From Thelonectria olida (taxonomy: Eukaryota > Ascomycota > Sordariomycetes > Hypocreales > Nectriaceae): a stretch of 64,000 nt of DNA. How positions within the stretch are numbered: the first letter of the stretch is position 1; every line of letters starts with the position of its first letter. Under the pieces are notes generated by a model. It was not told the DNA's origin. It ran no database searches and saw only the letters and a list, made by a program, of their open reading frames with translations. The position numbers were made by a program, and so were the translations under genes. The DNA lies in the NCBI GenBank assembly GCA_020736575.1, contig JAGPYM010000001.1:1054001-1118000 (forward strand). The letters run 5' to 3'. Positions 34,001 to 43,900 of this stretch are shown piece by piece.

Positions 34001-37000
34001 ATGTCGGTCGACGACACCTCAGTGTTGGCTGAGGGATTGACAGTCCTGAAGAACCCTGCACAGGCAGACATTGAGTAAGCCGTTCATCATCAAACACTAT
34101 TCACGATATTGGCTGAGACACATTAACTCAGTATCGTCTTTATCCACGGCTTAGGCGGCCACCCGTTTAAAACTTGGTCGTGCGAGCCAAAGACGGTTTC
34201 GCCACCGCCTGCAAGCCGTAAACCACGGGCGCGCAGAAAGCGGTCGTCATTCTTTTGTTGCGGCGATGACGATACCGACGAGGATGACAATAGCTACATC
34301 GACTCTGATGCACCTGTGAGGGGCAAACCCAGTCGTGTATTCTGGCCAAAAGACTTTCTCGCCGAGGAAAGTCACTGCCACAATGCGCGAATACTAACCT
34401 ATGGATACGACTCGAAAGTGACAAAGGGATATTCCAATGCAAATAAGAACAGTCTTTTTGCCCATTCACGAGATCTTCTCTATGCGCTGCAGAGGGAAAA
34501 GCCCCCGCGACGAGCTGTTGTCTTTGTTGTTCATTCACTCAGTAGTCTTCTAGTCAAAGAGACACTTCGCAGGTCTGAAGCATCGGAAGAAGTTGAAATG
34601 CGCGACATTGTGCAGTCAACTCGGGGCATCGTCTTTTTCGGCACACCTCATCGGGGTAGTGCTGAGCTGGCAGAGTTGGGTGAAATGGTGCGAAGCATCG
34701 CCAGCTCCGTCCTCGCCGTTGACTCCAACTCAACTCTGCTCCGCACCCTTGGTTCCGACAGCCCCGAGCTGGAACTTGGTCGGGAGTCGTTCTTGGTCCT
34801 TTGGAGGCAGTACAACTTTCGCGTCAAGACTTTCCAAGAAGCATGGGGCATGTCGGGGATCAATGTTGGAGCACTTAATAAGAAGGTTGTCCCCGATATT
34901 TCCTCCATGCTGGATGATCCGAGAGAACACGCCGAAACTATATCTGCGAACCACAGGGACATGTGCAAATTTGACCGACGGACAGATCCCGGATATGCCA
35001 AGGTCTCGGCTGAGTTGAGGACCATCATCTTGTCGTCGCGATCGAGTAAGTCACAAGAGCGGGTTGACTCAGAGCCAAAGCCTAACTAATAGCAAATCAC
35101 AGGTCCGGTGATATCCTCGGAAGGACAAGGTACGATCGATGCCCCAAACTAGACGTTCAGCTCTTTTGACAGCTGCCTTCAAGATTTTCTACGCTCCCTC
35201 CACTTTCCAGAAATGTATCAGCGCCAGAGAAATATCCAGAGGGCGCTGGACGACACCTGCGATTGGCTATACGAGACACCAGAGTACGCGAGCTGGATAA
35301 ACCGATCGAGGGCTTCCGATCATCAGGGATTGCTTTGGGTCAAGGGAAAACCAGGAACTGGAAAGTCAACGTTGATGAAGGATGCTCTGAGGCGGGCAGA
35401 GACAAAGTTGGCGGCCAGCCAAACAACCACTGCAGGCTTCTTCTTCAATGCTCGAGGCACAGAACAGCTGGAAAAGACGCCCATTGGACTGTACCGATCA
35501 ATCTTGCACCAGGTCCTCCAACAAGATGTGCTAGCCCTCTCCTACCTTATCCCGGTGTTCAATAAGAAGAAGATTTTGCAAGAAGTCGTCACATGGCACC
35601 AGGAGGAACTGCAAGACATCCTCACCCACGTCTTTGCCACGACACATTCACGGCCTGCGGTGGTCTTTTTGGACGCCATGGATGAGTGCAATGACGACGA
35701 GGTTCGAGACCTTGTACGCTTCTTTAGGGATCTCACGCGCAAGGCAACCAAAGCTGGTGCTAGTCTCAGCATTTGCTTCTCGAGCCGTCACTACCCTCAC
35801 ATCTCCATCGATGACTGTCCCGAAGTAGTGGTTGAGCATCACAACCAGCAGGACATCATTCGATACATCCGGTCGCAATCAGAAGATCTCAAGATGTTGC
35901 GTGAGTTGGGCGAAGAGATTGTCGATCGCTCCTCGGGCGTCTTCCTCTGGGTTGTCCTCACTATGGTGGTTCTGAAGAAGCGAGGACGCGGCAAGTCTCT
36001 CAAATGGATGCGGCAGAAGCTCCAAGAATCGCCACCGGAACTCGAGACTCTCTTCAGGACGCTGGTCAATCACACTGATGCACACGAGGCTGAGCGAGCA
36101 AGGATTCTCATTCAGATGATACTGTTTGCCTCGCGGCCGCTGACTCTTTCCGAAATCAGTCTTGTCCTGGGGTTTGCCCGACACCAGTACAAAACTATCT
36201 CGGAATGGAACGATTCAGTCGAATATCTGCCCACTCCAGAAATAGGACATGAGATGATCATTGATACGTCTCGAGGGTTGCTCGAGGTGACCATGGCCAG
36301 TCTGGGACTACCCGTCGAGGATAGAACGTACCAGTTCATTCACGAAACCGTGCGGACATTTTACCTCTCCGGGCAAGGATTGAATCTGCTCCAGTTTGAC
36401 TCGACGCGTTTGGCTGCTGGACACAGTCATATGATGCTCGCTACAGCGTGTGTCAATCTCCTCCAGCTTGCCGAGTTTGACGGTGATCAAAGCATTGTCA
36501 GCATGCTCCCCGAGACTTCTCTTTTGGACTACGTGACCGAGTACCTCTTTGAGCACATTGACAAGGCGGAGGAGAACGGAGTGCCTCAGGACAAGGTACT
36601 GGTTGTCATGGAGCAGGAAGGTTGCGAGCTATTGCGTCGACTCGTCAGACTGCGGCCAAGGTGCAAGTATGAACTGGGCTCAACGCTCCTGACGGCCGCC
36701 ATTTTGCACGATACGGTTTACGTCTTGAAACGCCTCCTCGCCATGGGCCGGTCGCCAAACCAGCCTTCGAACACAAGTCTCCGTTATCCGCTCCATCACG
36801 CACTCATGAGGGATGAGAAGTCTAAATCACCAGATGTGCAGCTAGACATGGTGGAACTGTTACTCCAGAACGGAGCCGACGTGTCGCTACGCAACGCATT
36901 CAAGCAAACGCCATTGCATATTGCGGCGGCTAAAACTGTCAGGCTTGTTACGGCGGTGCTGGCGCACAGGCCGTTCCTCAATGCAAAGGACTATGAGGGC

Positions 37001-37225
37001 GAGACGCCATTGCATCGCGCATGCCGTTGTGGAGTCGCGGGCGAGCTTGATGGTATTGTCAAGTTGCTTGTGGATGCGGGAGCAGATAGGAGGGTGAAAG
37101 ACAACAAAGGGATGACACCGTTGGATACGCTCAGGAGTAAAAACATCGGGACGAAGAATTATTTTCAGTATTCTTTTAATGAGGCTTTTATTAAGACAGT
37201 AGTGGAGCTGCTTGAGAAGGAATAA
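34001..37225 (+). CDS. NLR/STAND protein: alpha/beta-hydrolase (SesB-like) - NACHT - ankyrin
   Basis: Fungal NOD-like receptor of about 1029 aa, of the class linked to non-self recognition and regulated cell death. Exons proposed: 34001-34074, 34132-35045, 35093-35129 and 35161-37225 (or from 35173, giving 1025 aa). The small third exon is the least certain part, chosen because it alone keeps frame into CLQDFLRSLHFPEM. The N-terminal hydrolase domain shows DIVFIHGLGGHPFKTW, FVVHSLSSLLVKE (Ser160) and GIVFFGTPHRGS. The NACHT P-loop GKPGTGKS is near residue 405, Walker B VVFLDAMDEC is near 515, and SICFSSRHYPH follows. Ankyrin repeats (TPLHIAAAKT, TPLHRACRCG, LLVDAGADRR) occupy about 880-1010. 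An acidic loop with CCGDDDTDEDD interrupts the hydrolase. The nucleophile elbow lacks the usual flanking glycines. Confidence 0.88.
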
Positions 37226-37609
37226 TAAAGCTTGTGTAAAGGGATATATAAAAAGAGTTTTTATAATTAGTTAAACTTTAGCTTAGAAATAAGTAAAACA
37301 GGGCCTTTAAATACAAATATCGTATTCATAGTATACATTTTTAGGATTCTCCAAGTCTACAATATTGGACGTTATTTAATGACTTCTGCCTTGATCAGGC
37401 GAACATAGTCAGTCCACAAAGTGCATGGATGCCTTGCTTATCTTATCGCCTCACCAATGAACCCCTCCAACTCCAAACAGGTTACCCTAGACTCACGAGC
37501 AATAAGATCGCAACCCTTTCAACATCCAACAACATCCCACTCACATATCTCTTCGCTTGAAGAGAGCATTTCGGTTTTCAACTAATCCTTTCACCATGCT
37601 CCCGCAATC
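37226..37609. other. Intergenic region between the NLR and atg5
   Basis: 384 bp, AT-rich for its first ~160 bp. It holds the terminator side of the NLR gene and the promoter/leader of atg5. No other feature was seen. Confidence 0.5.
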
Positions 37610-38528
37610 ATGACATCTCCAATCCCCCAAGCCCTCTGGAACGCCCGCATTCCGCTCTACATCACCCACCCCTCCTCGCCGACGACGCCCTTCATCACCA
37701 CCATCCCGCGCTTCAGCTACCTAGCCCTGCTACTGCCTCGCCTTTCCACCTTTTTTGACTCGCCGTGTTCGAGCTTCCACTTTGAAGATGTCCAGCTCAG
37801 GAACTTGGCCGTGGGCTTGTTGGTGGACCTCTACCAGCCGTCGCTTCCTTGGAGGTTGACGGTGAATGATGGTGTGGGATGGGACATTGCGGATACGTTC
37901 CTCAACTGCGTAAAGGAAGTGAGTTGTCCAGTTTTCATTGCGGCGTCTGTCTGAGGTTCCCCGGGAGGAGCTTCCGCCTCCGTGGGCACATATCTCGGGA
38001 CGGCAGCGCTCATGAAATGATGGCTAGCACGCGCAGGCGATATGGCTCACTGACACATCTGCCTAGGCCGACTTCATCCGCAACGGCAACGCAAACCAAA
38101 TCATGAAAATGTCCAAAGAAAACACCACCCAGCTCTGGAACGCGGTCAAGGACAACGACCACGCCGCGTTCAACCGCATCAACACCCGTCTCCTCAACGC
38201 CCCCACGGCCCTCAGGAACATCCCCATCCGCATCTACATCCCCACCAGCCCCGACCCGTCATCGTCCCCGACGCCGCCGTCGGAAGCGGGGTCCTTCAAG
38301 GTCGTCCAGACGCTCATCCCGGCAACCGGCCCCGATAGGAGGCAGCGGCTGCTGGGCCAGGCGCTCAAGACGGTGCTGCCCGGCTTGTTCCCCAGCAGTC
38401 GGGATCCCATCTTGGCCCAGGCTGTCATGCACGGCGCGGCGGTGCCGTTTGAGGCTCCCGTGGAGGAGTTGATGCGGGAGGCTTCGTATCCGGATGGGTG
38501 GCTTTGTCTTGTTATTGTTGTACTGTGA
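37610..38528 (+). CDS. atg5: Autophagy protein Atg5
   Basis: Acceptor of the ubiquitin-like protein Atg12. The Atg12-Atg5/Atg16 complex directs Atg8 lipidation at the forming autophagosome. Exons are 37610-37918 and 38067-38528, giving 256 aa. The 148-nt intron has a GTGAGT donor and a CTGCCTAG acceptor. It splits the key motif, joining FLNCVKE to ADFIRNGNA, and Lys102 in VKEAD is the equivalent of human Lys130 and the likely Atg12 attachment site. The N-terminal IPLYITHPS, then LPWRLTVNDG and QLWNAVKDNDHAAFNRIN, and the C-terminal half with VMHGAAVPFEAPVEELMRE and ASYPDGWLCLVIVV all fit the family. The protein is at the short end of the fungal range. It is convergent with the CSA homologue, 155 bp away. 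Confidence 0.94.
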
Positions 38529-38683
38529 TGAAACTAACGAGGGGGCGGGCATGGCGGAGCCTTGACTCGCGCTGGCGTTTATAGGGTGGCTTTCAAAGGC
38601 AGATCGCATCGTTCGTCATTCATATGGATATTTAGACCAGAAGCATATCCAGTTGTTCTTTTGCTTCAAGCTATGTAGATTCG

Positions 38684-40126
38684 CTACGTAAATGTGATCT
38701 TCTTACCCATGAGGCTTCTATATGCGTCATCAACCGCCTTTCTCTTCCTCCTCTTTGTCTCCTCGTCTTCATCCATCTCTTCTTCCTCATCGACATCATC
38801 TGGCCCTGGAGTATGTGGTTCCCAAGCTCGGATCTGCCCGTCCATGTGGGAACTGTATATGGCACCGAGAGAATTGCCTCCGCCCATTACGGGGCCGATT
38901 TGATGCCCACCACCACCAGTTCCTCGCCATACAATGCTCGTGATTCTATTTCTCCCCATCTGGCTTCCCCGCGGCCCAACAGGGTTCGTCACAGCCGGGC
39001 TTCGCAGACGGGTCACGACGTGTCCATCATGGAGGTCGAGAAGAAGGATCTCTTGGTCGTTGGCCCATACCAGTAAATCGTTGCCAGTAGATAGACTGGT
39101 CGGAGTGACCAGAAGACTGGCTGTTTTGGCATGTTGGTTCTGGATGACAGAACCGAAGCTTGCCAGCGTATTGGCGCCCGTCGCCGCATCCCAAACTCGA
39201 ATTTGGCGATCGAGACCAGCTGATACAATGTACCTGCCATCATCTGTCCACTGCAGGCCATTGACAGGTTCATCGTGAGCCCTTGCAGAAGTACTAAAAT
39301 GCGGCACTTGGCTCCAGTCCATACCCGTGGCCGTAGCATCGTTGAACTTGTGCACAATACCTAGAGAGTCCTCCTGGTCAAGCTGCGCAATCACACCCCC
39401 AGCACGTCGAATGTCCCATATTCGGACCTTTCCATCGGAATGGCCACTGGCAAGTATGTGATCATGGCGAGGACTCCATACAGTAGACAAAACGGGACCG
39501 CCGTGGGCTACCAAAGCCTGGACAGCAGATCCTGACTTCAAGTCCACAAGCCGCACATTAGAGTGCTGGGTGGCTACGGCTACTAGAAGGTGGTCTGCAA
39601 TTGGGCTCGTAGTGTGTGAGTAGATAGTCGCATTCAGGTCGAAGCTGGCTGATAGCTGACAGCTTTGAGTCGCCCAGAGTTTCAATTTCTTGTCGTAGCC
39701 ACTCGAAAGAAAGGCATCTGGATCGAACGGATAGAAGGCAAGATGGGTGATGCCGTGTGTATGACCAGCCGCGTGCTGATCCCGCCTCGCTCGTGGTATG
39801 ATGCCCACAGGACGGAACATGTAAACCTTGTGAGGGTTCCCGCAGGCTTCAAGATCCCAGAGCTTGATAGCGCCCTCAACACCGCCCGAGAGCAGAATGC
39901 GTCCGTCGAACTTGTCGAGAGCGAGGGAGCTGACCCCGGCGGTGTGGGCGCGGATGTTATGGGCGCGCTCGTCTACACCCGCGGGGTCGGGAGCCGACGT
40001 AACCTCGCCATTGAAGCGATGCTGCGGTGCTGGCGCAAACGAACGGAGGAGTTGGGTCGTGATGGTTCGGGCGAAGTCGCGGGGACTGAGGTCACCCGTT
40101 TCGCGGGATAGGAGACGGGCCTGCAT
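38684..40126 (-). CDS. CSA: Cockayne syndrome A (ERCC8) homologue, WD40 repeat protein
   Basis: 480-aa, single-exon WD40 protein. It is the predicted substrate receptor of a CUL4-DDB1 ubiquitin ligase in transcription-coupled nucleotide excision repair. It corresponds to S. pombe ckn1 and S. cerevisiae RAD28. About seven WD40 blades are visible: GGVEGAIKLWDLEACG (82-97), SGYDKKLKLW, HSNVRLVDLKSG, GHSDGKVRIWDIRRAGG (228-244), SAGLDRQIRVWDAATG and HMDGQIRAWEPHTPG. The WDIRR at 237-241 is the DDB1-binding WDxR motif, and its context resembles human CSA (VKLWDVRRASG). The N-terminus MQARLLSRETGDLSPRDFAR matches the start of CSA proteins (MLGFLSARQTGLEDPLRL). The C-terminal tail is acidic and then basic (DEEEEMDEDEETKRRKRK). 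It shares a 510-bp promoter region with RRN10. Confidence 0.88.
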   Translation of the reverse strand: MQARLLSRETGDLSPRDFARTITTQLLRSFAPAPQHRFNGEVTSAPDPAGVDERAHNIRAHTAGVSSLALDKFDGRILLSGGVEGAIKLWDLEACGNPHKVYMFRPVGIIPRARRDQHAAGHTHGITHLAFYPFDPDAFLSSGYDKKLKLWATQSCQLSASFDLNATIYSHTTSPIADHLLVAVATQHSNVRLVDLKSGSAVQALVAHGGPVLSTVWSPRHDHILASGHSDGKVRIWDIRRAGGVIAQLDQEDSLGIVHKFNDATATGMDWSQVPHFSTSARAHDEPVNGLQWTDDGRYIVSAGLDRQIRVWDAATGANTLASFGSVIQNQHAKTASLLVTPTSLSTGNDLLVWANDQEILLLDLHDGHVVTRLRSPAVTNPVGPRGSQMGRNRITSIVWRGTGGGGHQIGPVMGGGNSLGAIYSSHMDGQIRAWEPHTPGPDDVDEEEEMDEDEETKRRKRKAVDDAYRSLMGKKITFT

Positions 40127-40636
40127 TCATCTGGGCTGAAGAGGTTGAGTGAAGCGGTAATTAGAAGATGAATGTCGCCTGCATGGTTAGAGCGATGTGG
40201 TGGGAAGTTAGTTCAGGTCACGACGGCGTGAAGTGGGAGTCGTGGCTTGGAGTGAAGGAGGTCGTGATGTCAGCCTGGACATGTCGCTGGGCCCGTTCTT
40301 GCCTTAGCTGCAGGGTCCCGCCTCCCCACATTTGCTAGCATCAACCAGCTCAAACTCTGTTCAACTTCATGTCTACAACATCTCAACTTCAACTCGTGAA
40401 AAGAAATACACAATTCTTCTCCTCTGCTTATTTACGCTGCGCTGAAACCTTAGAGAATCGATTGAAGCGAGACCAACTCGTTAAACGCGTCTTGGACGCA
40501 ACGCGCACACAAAGGCAGTCTCGTCCAAGCCATGTCGCATTCTCAACACAAGGCGAACCGGATGAACACCTGCTCGCATTTGCCTTAAACCTAGCAATAC
40601 CGACCACCATTCTTAGATTTCTCATCCCTAGCGGTC
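40127..40636. other. Shared promoter region of CSA and RRN10
   Basis: 510 bp between divergent start codons. A 106-codon plus-strand frame starting at 40369 overlaps the RRN10 start in another frame and is most likely leader sequence. No other feature was seen. Confidence 0.5.
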
Positions 40637-41390
40637 ATGGAGGAAATCAAGGATCACGAGATTGTAGTTCCCATCGGAGAGCCTATTGAGGCAAAGTCAC
40701 CTCTCGCGTCAGATCATGAGGAGCCTCCAGCGCAAGCCTCGAGGAGGCGTCGACACGCAACCGTGTACGATGCAGTAGCTGGTGAGTAAAGGACATAGGT
40801 CTTCCAACATTGCTACTCGAATCTCATCATATACAGGAAAGGTTTCGTTTAGTCAGGGTATCAAAGGAGAAGAGGACATTGAAGCACCGCCACCGCGAGA
40901 TGCAAAGACAATCAAATATTACACGAGGAAGACTCCATTGGCTCCTGACGAGGTTTTGTTCCGACGGCAGGACGCGCCAGACCGGTACCTTGAGCACGAC
41001 ATCTACTACGCCAATGAAAGAGACCTGCCCCGCGGTGGCCAAGGCATCTTGCCTGAGAGCGACCTGCTCAAGGCCATCCATAGCTATTCAAGCGCGTTTT
41101 ATAGTGCCAAGAGCCGTGATAGCCAAGCTCCTCGCAGCACCAACGTAGCCGAGAGAAGCATGGACGAGACGGCGCTTCTGGCATTCGGTATCCTGTTGGA
41201 GGAAGCTGGCAAGGAAGTCCTCGGTCGGCGTGGCGATCTTGTCTTCACTGAGGGGGTCGCTGATGCTCCCGGTTCGGATGGCGGTGGAGATGAGGTGGCG
41301 CGTGGCGATGCACGCATCATTGGACATCACGACGTTATTATTCGGAGGGGACCTAAGAGGCGGAAACTGGCAGAGACAGACGACGAGTAA
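40637..41390 (+). CDS. RRN10: RNA polymerase I upstream activation factor subunit Rrn10
   Basis: Subunit of the UAF complex that binds the rDNA promoter upstream element and recruits RNA polymerase I factors. Exons are 40637-40781 and 40837-41390, giving 232 aa. The 55-nt intron has a GTGAGT donor and a CAG acceptor and joins TVYDAVA-G-KVSFSQ. The conserved parts are HATVYDAVAG, ILPESDLLKAIHSYSSAFY and MDETALLAFGILLEEAGKEV. They match the yeast Rrn10 order (VYEA, IIPDIDLRVVHYYA, FDETSLITLGLLIEKW) as I recall it. The C-terminus is basic (IIRRGPKRRKL), a likely nuclear signal. At 232 aa it is larger than yeast Rrn10 (145 aa), with the extra length in tails. Confidence 0.8.
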
Positions 41391-43880
41391 GCCCGTAACT
41401 CGGTCTCGTGGCAGGTCAGCAAGGCAAACAATCGAACTGAAACCAATCGCAATGCAATGGCTGGGGCGGCAGGATTTCCATGTTGGCACTTGACTTCGTC
41501 ACTCAACCGGAGCCGTTGGTCAATGATCGACGCGCGCGCCGGTGCTCCGCCAGGCAACCCGACCCTGCTTGCCTGCCTGCTTTGCTCCGAATACCCTGTA
41601 TCTGACTCGGATATAATGGTCCATCATGACGGCCTTGAATCAAACCAACTCGAAAAAAGTTTGATCTCCTGCACTAATGCAGGTGGAATCACGGCGATTG
41701 CTGTTCGCATCCGGGGGAGGCGTCGGTCGTTGGGACTTGGCACAAGTCGGACGCACCTCGCGACGCAGATCATGACTCGGAAAACGACATGTCATAGCCC
41801 ATTGGTCCGAATCCGAAATATCCGGGAACGTGAACAAACCCAACTCGGGTGACATCAATTCCCATCAAGCGAGACGGAGGAAGGATTTTTCACCTGTCAG
41901 GTCGCGGCGAGAGGATATCCAGGCCGTTATAGGTGCACATCTTTCTCACAAGGCGCTACGCAAAACAGATGCAACATGGTTGGCCTCGCCTGCCCCGCTC
42001 ACGCTGGCGCAAGGTTGAGCTGAATACATGGATAAGTGGCCTCGGTGACGGTGTTTGCCTCGGGATATTGCTATTTGTGTTCGATGGCGCAGTGGTGGTT
42101 CGACAAGCAACTTGAATCGAGATCCAAAATGCGGGATGAAGCCCAAATTCGAAGGCCTCGGCACTGCCCACATGTACGCCACGAAGTTGTCATGGGTATT
42201 CGTCCGGGGAAAGGAGGTTCTGCAAGGTACGGAGTATGGACAGGATAATTGGGTGGTGAGGGGCATGCAACTCTTCGGAGCCGCCTGGGTTGACTCGTGC
42301 GGCTACCCTGCGCAATATCCGACTCCTATCGGGGTTGATATACCGTCCTTTGGGTGATATAGGTGGTATGAATAGCCACAGGTAGAGACATTGGATGACT
42401 AGTAAGGCTGTGTCAGGCCTGCCAATCCATTAGTGCAATGCATTCCCGGTCGGTGCCGAGATGGATTTGGGGAGAATTGCAAACTCAAAGGAATGGGAAA
42501 TGCATTGCCATTATCTACAAATACGCCCGTCCATCGGGGCATGGCTAGCTAACCTATATCTGGAAATGTATTCGTACGTCGTATATGAAGCATTATCAGC
42601 CTCAGCCAGCCTGTTGGGCACAATCCCAATAGCGATCTTTGTCGACTACACGCCCCGAGGCCCGAGTTACAGAATACGTCCTTTAGCTGCAATGGAAGCT
42701 GGCCAACCGGTCAACCGGTGTAAGCCAAAACAAGGAATCTTGTTCATGATTGCGTCACAATGAGTCTCACATGGTCGGGACTCCGATTTGCAGCTTCCAT
42801 CGCAAAATCTAGACGCAAGCCCATCATCAAACTAAAGACAACAAACACGCCACTTCTGTCTCGACATGAAACGCAACTTGCCCCGGAGGGAAAAAGGACT
42901 CGACGTACCCTTTGCGACGGTTGTCTTGACTAAGCGCCACCACGGGCTCACGAACCCCTCGTCACAGCCACCTGTTTGGCTAGCTTCAGCCTCAGCTGCT
43001 ACCCTGAGCCCTCCAGCGCCACAGACAGACAAGGGAACAACCGAAGGACTGCCAGCGTCTTCCGTGCTTCGTGCTCGGTATCGGTACATTGGGTTGGTCA
43101 GGTTCGGTACCTACCTACCTACCTACTTACCTACCTCCTGTATTCCAAATCGCGAGAGGAGGAAAAGACGCTACAAAGATTGAGTAAGCAATCGGAGGCA
43201 ATTTGCTATGCATTACCCTGCAGCTTGGCAACGTCCCAATTCTGTCGAGGCTTGCGTGGCCCTCTGGCCGAACAACTCCACCGCCCGTCTGGGAAGGAAG
43301 TAAGGTATTCTCCCAGCCTCTCTAATTCATCTCGACTACCAGACGCCACTCTGGATAGACCTCATGAACCCAAGTCCCTCTCCGCCTTCCTCTCTGCTGT
43401 TCTACGTATCCCCGCGGCCTGTGAAGAAAGCGAGAAGGGAGAAGAAGAAAAAAAAAAAAAAACCATGGCACTTTGGCATGGGTCCAGTCATGGCAAGGCA
43501 AGCCACCAACGCACCCCGACTTTTCTCGCACATGGCATGGTCCCGGCCAACGACGGTCAGCTCTGTTTCTGTACTTTGTACTGCCCTGGTCGTAGAGACC
43601 TCACCATGCCAGGTGGAGACGCCATCAGCAAGTATCAGAGAAATTGAGGTGGGAAACAACGAGACAGTGTCACGGTGCATCGGCTTGCGGCTCAAAGCAC
43701 CACTTACTTCGTAGTTATCAAGGGCACCCCATACTACGGAGTAAGTGCATCTCCGGCCAACGTGGCCGCACCGCAAATCCCACTTCGAGAAAACGACGCC
43801 AACCCCAAAAGTCCAAGTAATGCCTCAAAAACACACATCACATGGTCTCTCCTAATCTCAGCCGTGGGAGCGAGAGGGAG

Positions 43881-43900
43881 AAAAAAAAAAAAAAAAAAAA
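43881..43900. repeat. A20 homopolymer run
   Basis: Twenty consecutive A at 43881-43900. It is the longest of six runs of 11 or more A or T inside the 41.4-56.8 kb gap. Confidence 0.9.
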
